A DNA stretch of 64,000 nucleotides from Clytia hemisphaerica (lineage: Eukaryota > Cnidaria > Hydrozoa > Leptothecata > Clytiidae): positions 1,438,046-1,502,045 of the forward strand of contig CACVBU010000681.1 in NCBI GenBank assembly GCA_902728285.1, in the 5' to 3' direction. The notes beneath the pieces were generated by a model. It saw only the letters and a program-made list of their open reading frames with translations. It had not been told where the DNA came from and searched no databases. Position numbers and translations under genes: made by a program. This document shows positions 35,701-46,900 of the stretch, one piece after another. The stretch's first letter is position 1, and every line of letters begins with the position of its first letter.

Positions 35701-38215
35701 GTTTTCGGCAATAATTTCCGAAAAGAGTAATAGTTGCAGTTTTTATCTTAAACACCCGACTGACTACCAATTGAAATTAAGAGAATCTTCCTTAACAATA
35801 TTTTATTATCGATTCAAAGAATTTATGCTTTTGGAAGATGTATCACGCAAGTTTAAATTCCCGTGCGCCATCGATCTCAAGATGGGTACGCGCGGTTTTG
35901 GCGACCGCGAAGGAACAGAAAAGCAGAAACGAAAACAACGGAAAGCTGATTCGACTACGGCCCTCAGTTTAGGAGTACGGATGTCTGGCATGCAGGTAAG
36001 TCTTGGTCAACTTATTGTTATCAAGAGGTTAATCGATATTCATTTAGATAACTGAAATTGCCTTTTTGGACTTACCACGGAGGTTCTTTATAAATTAACT
36101 GATGTTCGTTCGTTCGTTCGTTCGTTCGTTCGTCTGCTACCAGATTTTCTCGGGATTAGCTCATATTTTGGAGAGAAAAAATCTTTTGGGCAAATTTGGG
36201 CCAAAAAGTGCCTAACATGGGTTTTTTTGGACTTTTATCGTCAATAGGGAAATCATGCTAAAATATTTATTCAGCCCAGTATCTACGACTATAAGTCATA
36301 CGACTTTAACTATACTCCACAGGTCGATATTACTTTGAGCTGTGATACTCACGGTAATCTATTTAAGTAAGGTAAGCTGCTCACTATACTTTTTTACTCT
36401 CTTGCTATTTGTCTTATTTTTCATCTGATTCTCATCTTCAGGTAGTAGGGGCCAAGCCTGGGATTCCGTAACATCTTTTCTACGACCTAACCATTTTTAG
36501 TCCATCTAAAAGATCAGTATATTATAAGATATTTTTGAGAGGGAGGACGCGGATTAGGTCCGGGAAAACTTTTTGTGACCAAAATAGTGACGCGATAGGC
36601 AAAGCTGCTGTGGTCGTACCAGTCAGGTAAGTAAAGCGGTCACACACAGGCAGTGTTTGGAATAATGTTGAACATATATTCAAACTGTAGAAAATGAAAA
36701 AATACTCTAATCAAAATTTTGACAATTAATTTGAGCAAAAACAAGAAAAATCACATAATGTAAGCCTAGTCATTAAATGAAATGATGCTTGTACAAAAGG
36801 GCATGAAAATGTATAAGATCTGATTATTGAAATTTCAAACAAATTCATGTAAAAGTACTGAATATTAAAAAACTAAAAATAGCTAACTTACCAGCTTGCC
36901 AGTATGAGAGAGCTGTGAAAAAAAAGGGTGTGACCAAATGCAGTAGAACTGCATGCAAGAAAATGCAAATGCAAAATGCAATTTCAAAAGAATTTCTCAG
37001 TCAAGTTGTTGACTCTGTGACTATGACTTGATAAGTGAGTATCCTAGTTCTGGCAGCTATTTCTAACATTCCCACCGAAAAGCAAAGTGGACAATGTTCA
37101 GAAAAACAAAACAAAGTAGATAATTATGAAAAATATAGCCTAGTTACTAATCCTATCCTAGCATAGAAACCATTAGAAAATATAGCCTAGTCACTAATCC
37201 TATCCTAGCATAGAAATCGATCTCTAAATTCTAGAGTGAAATTGAAATAAAACCGAGCACACAGGCTAGGAAATGTAAACAACAACCAAATTCATCACTT
37301 TGCAAATGGTCTCTGAAAGTGTTCTAACATAAATTTTGCAGTTCAAAGTTAATCAATATCAACACCAAAGTCTGTGAGTGAGTATTTTACAGCTGCAAGG
37401 GAAAATAAAGGGTAGAGAAATAACTGATTTTTTAAAGTCAAAATAAACGAAGATGATTTGTACCAACTGAAAGAGCATGAAATTCTGAGCAAAAAAATGT
37501 ATTACAACAACTCTCTAACTAAAACACACAAAGAAATACAGCCGCTTGAAGTTAAAAAACATACCGACGTCAGTACGATCAAGACAAGATTTGACGTCAA
37601 ATCACAGTAGAGCTGACAGTTATTTGGTCTTAAAGCGGTTTGACTGAAATCGTGCACGGGTTTTTTTAGCCAGGTTTGAAATCAGAACGTTTTTTATAGG
37701 GGCTGCTTTATACTCAGTAGATCCATATTCCCTATAGAGGTATGCAGGACCAACAATCAAAATTATAATTTTTGTGTATCTTTTCTCACTTTCTATCAAA
37801 GGTCTATCAACCATGCAGCGAAGAATATTTCACAGTAAATAAACTAGAGGGACGGAAATTCAAAGATGAAGACTTTGTAAAAGCATTGAAACGTTTCGTA
37901 TACAATGGGTCACATCACCGTGTCGAACTGCTTGGTCCTTACATCGAAAGACTTGAAAAATTATTGTATAATATAGAGAAAGCGGATTGTTTCAGGTTTT
38001 ACTGTAGTTCATTACTGTTGATGTATGATGGTGACACTTCTATGAAGTCTCCTCACGTTGAGGTCCGAATGATCGATTTCGCGCATTGCGTTTTAAAACA
38101 CGATGAGCTGAACACTCACAAAGGTCCTGATAAAGGTTACATTAAAGGTCTGCAAAATACCATTGATATCTTTAAAAATATCAGAAACAGTTTTGAGAAG
38201 ACTTCACCGCGTTGA
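32769..38215 (+). CDS. IP6K: Inositol hexakisphosphate kinase (7 visible exons)
   Basis: Coding exons: 32769-32982 (the exon begins at 32734), 33553-33700, 34165-34193, 34743-34811, 35820-35995, 37802-38215. All are GT-AG with matching phase, giving 349 residues from the ATG at 32769. The kinase phosphorylates InsP6 to the pyrophosphate InsP7, using ATP. Landmarks: the N-terminal QVSGHH block that aligns with the family's QVGGH; the inositol-binding P168-G176 (PCAIDLKMG), matching PxxxDxKxG; TTALSLGVRMSGMQVY, which favours IP6K over IPMK; CSSLLLMYD (280-288); and the metal-binding MIDFAH (302-307). The linker before the catalytic core is shorter than in vertebrates. Exon 34165-34193 is only 29 bp. 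The exon is open upstream to the acceptor at 32733, so an earlier exon may supply the start. Intron 5 holds a MITE ending 57 bp before the next exon. Confidence 0.88.
35182..35762. mobile_element. MITE in the IP6K gene (GTCGGGTGTTTAAGATAA ends)
   Basis: Inverted ends of about 85 bp: caggtcgggtgtttaagat (35182) against atcttaaacacccgactg (ending 35762). They continue with aattgccgttttcggcaa and caacgatga/tcatcgttg. ACTAC is duplicated (35177-35181, 35763-35767), extendable to ACTACCA if the ends are read two bases shorter. No transposase. Confidence 0.75.
36060..36240 (+). repeat. Fragment of the hairpin/microsatellite-ended family, in an IP6K intron
   Basis: ttttggacttaccacggagg, an eight-unit ttcg run (36104-36133), ctaccagattttctcgggat and gggcaaatttgggccaaaaa correspond in order to the left end and first unit of the array at 20222. 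Confidence 0.7.
36241..37801. other. Rest of IP6K intron 6
   Basis: No coding feature. A direct duplication of about 45 bp is visible at about 37131-37210: gaaaatatagcctagt and actaatcctatcctagcata each occur twice. Confidence 0.5.
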
Positions 38216-38481
38216 CCATCGGCTTTCTTAGGCCTGATGATGTTAAAACTATTACTGGGTTTACCTTTTTGAAACTAACGCTGTTTATTACACTCTCGTC
38301 TTTCTCGCGAGGAAAAAGATTTTCCAGTAGATTTTATGTACACCGACAAGGGCGTGGTTACCGCTAAATAAGATTAGATTGGTTATTTTCTTCATCTCGT
38401 AAGATCCTAGGCTTTTATTTATTCATTTATTCCTACGTTTCGAGCATAAAAGAGTAAGGACTGGAGCTGTCTATTCTGTAG

Positions 38482-38669
38482 CCAGTAAGATTCACGCTTT
38501 GAAAGAAAAGGTGAGTAATGGATACGAATTCTCTTTTTATAAGAAATATTAAATCAGAAGCCTCAATTATTCGTATTTTCGTAGTCTCGACTGCGGTCGA
38601 GCAATGATGATGATGATGATTCGAATTTTTCATTTTTTTAAAGGCAGTTCTTCAGCAGCTCTCAAACAA
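38482..38669 (+). other. Two possible small exons of unknown gene
   Basis: Segment 38482-38510 lies between a tctgtag acceptor and a gtgagt donor. Segment 38644-38669 lies between a ttttaaag acceptor and gtattt. Joined, they read in frame ASKIHALKEK then AVLQQLSNK. They could be 5' non-coding or coding exons of the following gene, or chance. They lie between the IP6K stop and the CXorf65-like start. Confidence 0.25.
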
Positions 38670-39371
38670 GTATTTCCTTAAAATGTTTTTTTTATATGCA
38701 AGTGTCGGCCCCTGGTCAGGCTCGTATATGCTTCAGCTTTCAAAGCATCCAGGCATAGTGTATGTTTATGAAAAGACAAACATGTTCTTAAGATTCCAGC
38801 AAAAATGGATATCACGTTTAAATGAAATTATTCTTATGTACACTACATTATGTTTTGAAAAGTCGGGGAAAATCTTGTACATAATAAGTTTCTTTATTTG
38901 AAGCATTGGATTGGTTGAAAGATCCATTAGCTGATTACCAACCATGATCTCCTTCGCGATTGATTTCTGCCTGATTTTAAAGTTGCAATTTTTGTAGTTA
39001 GTCAGTTCAATGATACTTAAGGGGAAGTTTAAGGGGGTAAACTGGGATAACTTATTGTTTTTCTTTCGTATTTTACCAATATGGTATGAAATAATTCCAG
39101 ATTTTTTAAAAGATTGTATAGAGTATTGTTTTGTTTTACACTGTTTTTAATATAAAATTTCCTTTTTTTGTTGTTCTTGTAAAAAAGATTATTCTAATTT
39201 TATTCTAAACGAAACTTGATAAAAAATTCGCGAATTGTTAATATTTTAGATAGTAAGTTTATGTGGAATGAATCTATACCAATTTTTTTGTTTAATTAGT
39301 GAATTTTTATAGTTTTAGGCTTTTTTTGAATAAAATGATAAGAATTATGATAACACTATAAAGTTAGACTC

Positions 39372-39479
<108 letters not shown>

Positions 39480-40001
39480 TCTCCACACTTTGTTAGATCG
39501 ATGTTGCTGCTTGAAAAATCTCGAGTTTTTGTCAACTTGAATAATGTAATAAAAAGGAAAAATGAAAAGTAAAATTGTCATAACAACAATTTGACATGTT
39601 AGAATATCGATAAAAAAGAAACCTGAACATTTGAGCAAAGTGCGAATTTCATGGAAAATACATTTTCTTTTACGATAATAACAATTTGCCTCTTCACCTT
39701 TACTTGCTTTGACTCTACCTAATTTTTTTTTCGCAAAAGAACGATTTTTTTTATTTCTGAATTATCTTTATTTGTAGAAAATTCGATTGTGCGAATTTTC
39801 GAGATTCTGTCAAAGCTAGGAAATTAATTGGCTACCATACCGCTGAAGTGGGTTTTGCCCTCCTCGTGCGAAAAATGAAGCTCCTCTAACGTCGTTTTTC
39901 CTTTACAATACAGCGACATCTTTTAGTAACGTCTCAAATTCTAGAAATCACTGGTGCAAAGTTGAAGAGGCCGTGGATTCATGTAGATTTCTTCAAAGAT
40001 A

Positions 40002-43000
40002 ATGTTTTTCTTTGTTCACTATGGAGGTTAGTATATTGACAGTCTACTATAGAATTTTTGATCTATACAACACAGATTTCATGAAATCTGAAATTGGGCT
40101 TTTCGCAATTTTGTATTTTATTTTATAGACACTGATGCTTTACTGTTGAATTCAAATTGCCAATGCAAGATTCTTTTGGAAAGAATAAAAAAAGCGTGTG
40201 CTCTTAGAAGAGAAGGTACTGATTTTGTTCTTGTTCACCAACTGAATGAGTTTGATGCACCGCATTGAGTTTATAAGTGGAATCTTCAACCCTTCCCTAG
40301 CAAGAAAAAGTTTAAGTCTCAACAAAGAATTTGGTCTCAAGATTTGCGCCGCGTTTAGAAAATGGATTATTGCGCTTTCTTTGTTCACGTGGCATATTTT
40401 TCGAAATCCACCGATATATTTCACTTATTTCTACGGCAATAGCAACACATTTCGTATTTTTTTCTTCGTCTTATATTCCCAAAGTTGAATTATTTTGATA
40501 AATGCAGGTTCGAATAACCGGCAGTCTACTGTATTTGTGTTTACAAGTTTTAGTTTTTTAGGTAAGGTAAAGATTTCAAATTGTGATTTATTGACACAAA
40601 GCGGTTTGGATGTTTTCAAAATCACCTCTATTGATAATACATATACACGTTTTTTTTTTAAGAAACTAGTTTTACCAAGCAGCCTCAATGTTTCTTAAGA
40701 AATCGGCCTTTTGAGCCTTAAATGTTTCTTACATGTTTATAAACTTTTTAACATAATCAGCCTCATGGAAGGCTGGGTTGGAAGGTTCTTAAAAAAACCG
40801 AATTAAAAAAAGTTATTTTCTCATTCCCAGCCTCAGCATGTTTCTTAGATGTTTCTTAGTTTTTAGGCATTCTGAGCCTTATGTTTCTTAAAAAAAAAAC
40901 GTGTAATACGTCCTGTTACATTGTAGAATTAATCGATATTGCGGACATGCAGGCTGTAGTTCAGAAGTTGAGTGATGCACCAAAAAGTTCTTACGCAAGT
41001 AGCTACCTTCAATATCGTGCAAACTATGTACTCATCAAAATCATTAGTAAGTAACACATGTATCCCGAGAGACCCTTTTAGACCGACGACCGACGTTCGA
41101 AAAGCTATTCCAGTGGGACTGAAATATTTCTATGATTGCACTCTTCCCGAAAAAAATCCGTTCATGGACCGGTGGAGGATGAATTGTCCAGGGATGCCCA
41201 AAAAAAGTCCTAAAAATTGCATTGTCCAGGGGTAAATCTGCGATGTCCAGGGGTAATTCATTGAAAAAATAATATATCCTACACTCCCGATGAACGGATT
41301 TATTCTGGAAGAGCCCATTAAAACAAACACTTCTGCTACAAAGGGATAATAATTTAGCGTTTCTTTCGTTCATCACCCTTGAAGAGTACACTAGTAACAA
41401 ACTTTTTTCATTCTTGTTTGGGTGATAAGAAATTACCTACAGCACCTGACCCCGAGAATGCAGTAAACCCCGAGAATATAGGTTTCTCATTTTTTAGCGT
41501 TGTAGCCCTAACGATAGTTCAACGTCATAAAAAGTTGTATCAGAGCCTGCTGTTACATATTACTTATCATTTATAGACATAAAGTTTAAACTTGAATTAG
41601 TTTTTTCCAACGGAAATCTGAATCAAAGTTGATCGGATACAACCTGAATTGAGGCATTTTTTAAATAAATCTTCTCCAAATCGAAATCTATTGGAATTAA
41701 GTTATGATGATAGGGTATTTTCTTACTCCTAATGAACAAAGGAAATGGGAAAAATAGTCCATTTCAAAATTTATTGTTCTAAATCAGATATTTTGACGAA
41801 AATGTTTGACCTACTTTTTGGGGTTAGTTGACCTTCAATTTTGGGCCTTCATAATCCGACACAAAAAAGTTTGTCAAATTATGTAAAACTTATTTGTTGT
41901 ACTTTCATAACATGAAAGTACTACCTGAGAGATGATTGATGTTGACATTTTGAGCTTTTTCGACGTATCCCAGACCCGCTGGGACCCCGCCCCAATTAGA
42001 AAACTTGCCTAAGTTTGGAACAATAGAATTTCTATCCACATTGGGACTTTAATAGAAATCTTTGTCCCCGTTGTGGGAAAAGTTCCAACGGGGCTATGAT
42101 GCAGGGGTATAGTTACATTATTCACATATTTTAACAAAAAATTTTCAACCTACAAAATAAAAACAACTTTCTTGTCTCTTCTTTTCTTCCTTTCTTTTAC
42201 TTTTCCTCATTTGCAGCACATAAAATTAATATCTTTGTTAAATTTTTGTCAGAGTATATTTCTAAAGTATGAATTTCTCTTAGAAATTAATAATTTCGGA
42301 TGAATACTGAAATTCTGCTGTCAACAACCAAATCTTTTCACCTACATTCTGGGGGTTAAAAAGTGAAAAAATCCATTTTTCAGAATAACAAAATGTTCTT
42401 TAGAATATTGTTTTGGCACAAAATATTTCTAAAATTTGCTGTTATAATTAATCCATTTGAAAAAATATCAACATTTTACTATTATTAGATTTAAAGCCAT
42501 AAAACCAAACCTACATTCTGGGGGTTATAACGAAAATGGGAGTCAACTTCAAGGACCAAAAAAATTAGCCTATCTATCAAAAGTAATGAAACTAACCCCT
42601 GGGAAATGATTTTGGAGGTTCAAAATTTCATTGAAAACATTCATTGTTTTTAAAAATTCAAATCTACATCTTTCAGGTCTGATTCAAATTTCACCTACAT
42701 TCTTGGGGTCAGGTGCTGTATATTGTAACACAAAAATCAAAATAATCTTCCTTCTTTAGAGCGAATTGATGAAAATGGTCAAATTTGTAAAGAATACATT
42801 CCATTGCTGAATGGTTTAGATAGTGCAAACCCTGAATTCCTAAGTGAGTAAAGTAAAGGGATTTATATTTATTTCGAATTTAACCAAAAGTTCAAATAAA
42901 TGTAACCTCTAACCCCTTCTAACCTGGTGTTTGGTTTTGACGACGCTTTCAATTTAATTTCTCCAAACATTACAAACCTCGAAAATCTGAATGCGATTTA

Positions 43001-43502
43001 GCCCAAATTTAGCTCCACGGAATTAGAAAACACTTTGAATAACTGAAGTTCGAATGTTTGAGAGTTTTTGTCTGAGTTAAGCATAAGTTAGACTGGCATT
43101 TACAGACGAATTTCCTGCAGTTTTGTAGAGGCATGCAATTCAGATTATTGTTTTATCGAAACGAATTTTTTGCATAAACCTTCGCGAGTTGTCTTATTAA
43201 AAATTTTCATCTACTCAGCGAAAGAAGACTAAAGATGTGAAAGTTTTTATGCCTAAATAATTAGCTTCTTGCTTAACTTTCTAATATCTCACTTCACAGG
43301 TCGGCTCTCTAATCGTAAAGTGAACCCTGACGCTTACAACAAAGAATCACGTGACGTATTCAACAGAACGGCTGTTTTGAAGAACAAAGGTGGACGTAAC
43401 GATTCACGTACACAAAACCAAAGACCGAAAGCATCCAACGCAAACCTTTCGTCAGCTGGTGGTACACCTCAAAGGAGAACTTCCAATAGAGATCGCCATT
43501 GA
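40002..43502 (+). CDS. CXorf65-like protein (5 exons)
   Basis: Coding exons: 40002-40026, 40129-40215, 40927-41046, 42760-42843, 43300-43502. All GT-AG junctions keep phase and give 172 residues. The start MFFFVHYG, the NSNCQC block about ten residues later, the hydrophobic ILLERIKK helix, ELIDIAD, the YASSYLQYRANYVLIKI block and the EYIPLLNGL block follow the order and spacing of the animal CXorf65 family, a small conserved protein of unknown biochemical role. The C-terminus is basic, polar and probably disordered (RTQNQRPKAS, RRTSNRDRH). A 5' untranslated exon part may start at the acceptor about 39944. Introns 2 and 3 carry MITEs. The family match is from memory of its motifs, not a search. 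Exon structure and frame are directly visible. Confidence 0.75.
40645..40904. mobile_element. MITE with AAGAAAC ends, copy 2
   Basis: Near-identical to 24500-24770. Ends acacgtttttttttt and aaaaaaaaaacgtgt are inverted. It lies in intron 2 of the CXorf65-like gene, 22 bp before the next exon. Confidence 0.8.
41141..41313. mobile_element. MITE with CTCTTCC ends, copy 1
   Basis: Left ctcttcccgaaaaaaatccg, with gttcatgg, is answered by tgaacggatttattctgga and agag. The interior repeats tgtccagggg three times. Same family as 63597-63858. It lies in intron 3 of the CXorf65-like gene. Confidence 0.7.
41440..42718. mobile_element. 1.3 kb TIR element in intron 3 of the CXorf65-like gene
   Basis: Left cagcacctgaccccgagaat and right attcttggggtcaggtgctg are inverted, flanked by TA (41438-41439, 42719-42720). 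Subterminal repeats of cctacattctgggggtta occur at about 42342, 42510 and 42692, with the complement-like ccccgagaat twice at the left. No transposase. Confidence 0.8.
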
Positions 43503-43943
43503 ATATTGAAAGTTGAAGTTTTTTTCTGGTATATCGCCAGATCGTTCATCAAAACAGAAATTTCGGGATAAATTCTGCCATGCTACAAAGTACACCCTTA
43601 CAAGATTGTACAAGAATGTTGTATTTTTTCAAATGATCAATGAATGCAATCGTGTACAGTATCTCAAATAGAGTAGGACATTGAAAAGAGTTTTAAATTA
43701 AAAAAAGTTTAGTTGCCAAGATCTTTAATGAAAGCGAGCCTTTCAATTATTGTCCCTGACTTCTTCCCAACAAGAAGAAAAATTCATCTTGACTGATCCC
43801 TCTTGTATTGTATCCCAGAAAAAAGGTGTTCCAAAAATAAGTAAATTAAGCCATGATGCATTTTTATGTAACCTATTTTATACTTTTCAAAAGTTCACGA
43901 ATTGAAAATTTATACATAAATGATAAAAATAACAACGTCTTAT

Positions 43944-46900
43944 TTATTCTTCTCCTTTGAGTGCACGTGATAATTTCTTGATTTTAGTAGCAGTTGACAT
44001 ATCAATGAAGTAATCACCAAGGTTGATGACCATTCCACCAATCAGTTCTTTGTCAACCTGTAGCAAAACATTCAAATACTAACTATTTTTGACGTATCAC
44101 ACCTCATCGGTCAAAAAAAAAAAAGAATGGTCGTCCAGTAAAGACACTGTTTTCATCAAAAAAATCCAGGCATACCCTCGGTCTGAAGGTGGTTTCTTTA
44201 TAAATAAAATAGAAGTGATGAAACATCTCTGGTATTTGGCTTAATATCATTTTGGATACAGTAAACTTTCGGTTATTGGAACTTCTACTATTCAAATCTT
44301 TCTATATTTCGAACAAATAAGATTCCTTGTTCAACTTCGAAAATCGGCGAGAGTAGTTTTCGATAGAATTTCGTTACAACACAAAAAAATTTAAAAGATT
44401 TTTTCGAGAAAAAAAATATTACCTTGGTGTCTATTTTCAAAGTTTCGTTTGACTTGACAAATTTGTTCAAGGTGCCCGTCAAAGTTTTCATGGTGGCTTT
44501 GTCCAATTCCTATGAAAAAAAAACAAGTGATACTTTTATGGACCTACCTGGTTATGCATTTAACACGTATATAATTGATATCTACGTTCATCCGTTAAAC
44601 AATCATTCAGAACACAAATAGTGAGGATTTATTAAAATTAGTCGTTTAGAAACCAAAATTTCATGCTTATGAAATATTCTTTCATATTCAAGACTTCGTG
44701 AGCATAAAAAACATCTATCTCATCAAAAAATTGAGTAAGTTGGCTAATAACATTGATGTATATGCTTATCTGCTTATTAATAGTGATTCTTATAGATAAA
44801 CATGCGTTTTTTGAGCTGGAAAGTTCTTTTTTACAAAAATCTACTTGACCCATCTTTTACCTACTTTCTTGCAAAAAAATCAAAAAAAAAAAAAACAGTG
44901 GTCCAATATTTCACAAAGTCCAAAAAACCCGTTTTTTAGCCGTTTTTTGCCCCAAATTTGCCCAAAAATATTTTCTTTCGAAAATCGGGCGAAGTCACAT
45001 TCGAGGGTTTATACCGGGTACGCCGCAAAAAAGTTTCTCTCTTTAAAGTGAATTTCCTCGAAGTCTGAAAATTAAAAGATAACCAATCTTTTTTCATTGG
45101 AAAGAAGAAAGATAAACTTAAATTTTGATGGGTCATTTATAAAATTTGGTTCATTAGATCAAAAGTTATGCTCAATTGAATAAAAAAGTTACTTTCAGAA
45201 AGTGCTCGAAAACGTTAAAAATCGACCTATCAAATTTTTAGTTTAAATTTGGCAACCGCAATAGCCTTTACATGTTTAAGAGCATTTTTGAGTAACTTAA
45301 CACATGAATTTTGAAATTGAAGGGTCGAAAGGGTTTTAAATCTTCAAAATCAATTTAATTTATTTTTACCGAAATTTTCCTCAGTTTTTTGGTTCTAGAC
45401 TGGATAAAGTCTATGTAAGGCTGGATCTACCTCGAAACCCATATTTGATGTATTTTTATGAATTTCATCAGATTTTTTTGTTCTTTTTCGAGGAATTTTC
45501 TTCTTTTCATTGAAATTCAACCTTCCTTTATATAACAAAAGGTCATTTAGAGAGCTTATTATCATTTTTAATGACTGAAACGAGTAAACTGATGTATCAT
45601 GTAATTATGCTTCTGTTTAATTTGATAAGTCGATTTTTAACGTTTTTGAGCACTTTCCGAAAGTAACTTTTTTATTCAATTGAGTATAACTTTTGATCTA
45701 ATGAATCGAATTTAATAAATGACCCATAAAAATTTAAGTTCATCTTTCTTCTTTCCAATAAAATAGGATGGTTTCTTTTAACGTTTTTAGATTTTGAGAA
45801 AATCAGTTTCAAAGAGAGAAACTTTTTTGTGGCGCACCCGGTAGTTATGCATCTTTGTGAAAAAAATCATAGACAATGAAAGAGCCAATCTCGAGAAAAG
45901 CTAATACCTAAGTAATTGATAATGTGCTTATAAAAAATATCGAATTTGGCCAAATTTTCTATAAAAACACGCCAAACAACCAAAATTTCATGTCTAAACA
46001 CACATATACATCAAAAGTAAGCCCTCATGAGCAAAAAAATATCTATCTCATAAAAAATTTGAGTGATTTGACTAAGAACATTGATGTATGCTTATTAATA
46101 GTGATTCTTGTAGATAAACATGCGTTTTTAAGCCAAATAAAATTTTTTGCAAAAATCTGCTTGAGCCATCTTTTACCTATGATAGTACCCTACTTTCATG
46201 CAAAAAATCAGTAAAAATTAATGATCCGATTTTTCACAAAGTCCAAAAAACCTGTTTTTTAGCCGTTTTTTGGCCCAAATTTGCCCCAAAATCTTTTTTT
46301 TCGAAAATCGGGCTCCGTCACATTTTAGCCACAACCATTTTGCACCTTTGTACCAAAAATCAAAAGATTCTATGAGCCAATCTCGAGAAAAGCTGGTAAC
46401 TAACGAACGAACCAACGAATGGACAAAGGTTAATTTATAGGACCTCCGCCCCGACGGGGTAGGTCCAAAAATGAATTTTAGATGAAGCAGGCCCTACTAG
46501 ATATCGCCAAAATTGAAGTTCTGTATTATGAAAGCAATTTATTTCTCCTATATGTTAGAATAACTTGCCATTGAGTTATCCTTCGACATGAAAATGATCA
46601 GAAGACCATAAGCTTTTTTGCATGTTTTCTTTAATATAAGTCAAACCTAGTATGTGGTAAAATTAGATGAGGGAATTTCCGAAGGGAAGCCAGGGGAGAA
46701 AATTTTCATGTCACTCTCTGCGATTGTTTATAATCTATCATCGCATCAAATGTAAGAGATAATATCTTACTTTGGCAGTGGTGACTGTGCAGTCAACCTC
46801 ACCACGTCGAGCTCTCATAATTTTATTGAATGAACTGATCACTCCATCCACACGTTTCAAACGATTTCCTTCAGCCAGAACACCTGATCATGAAAAATAA

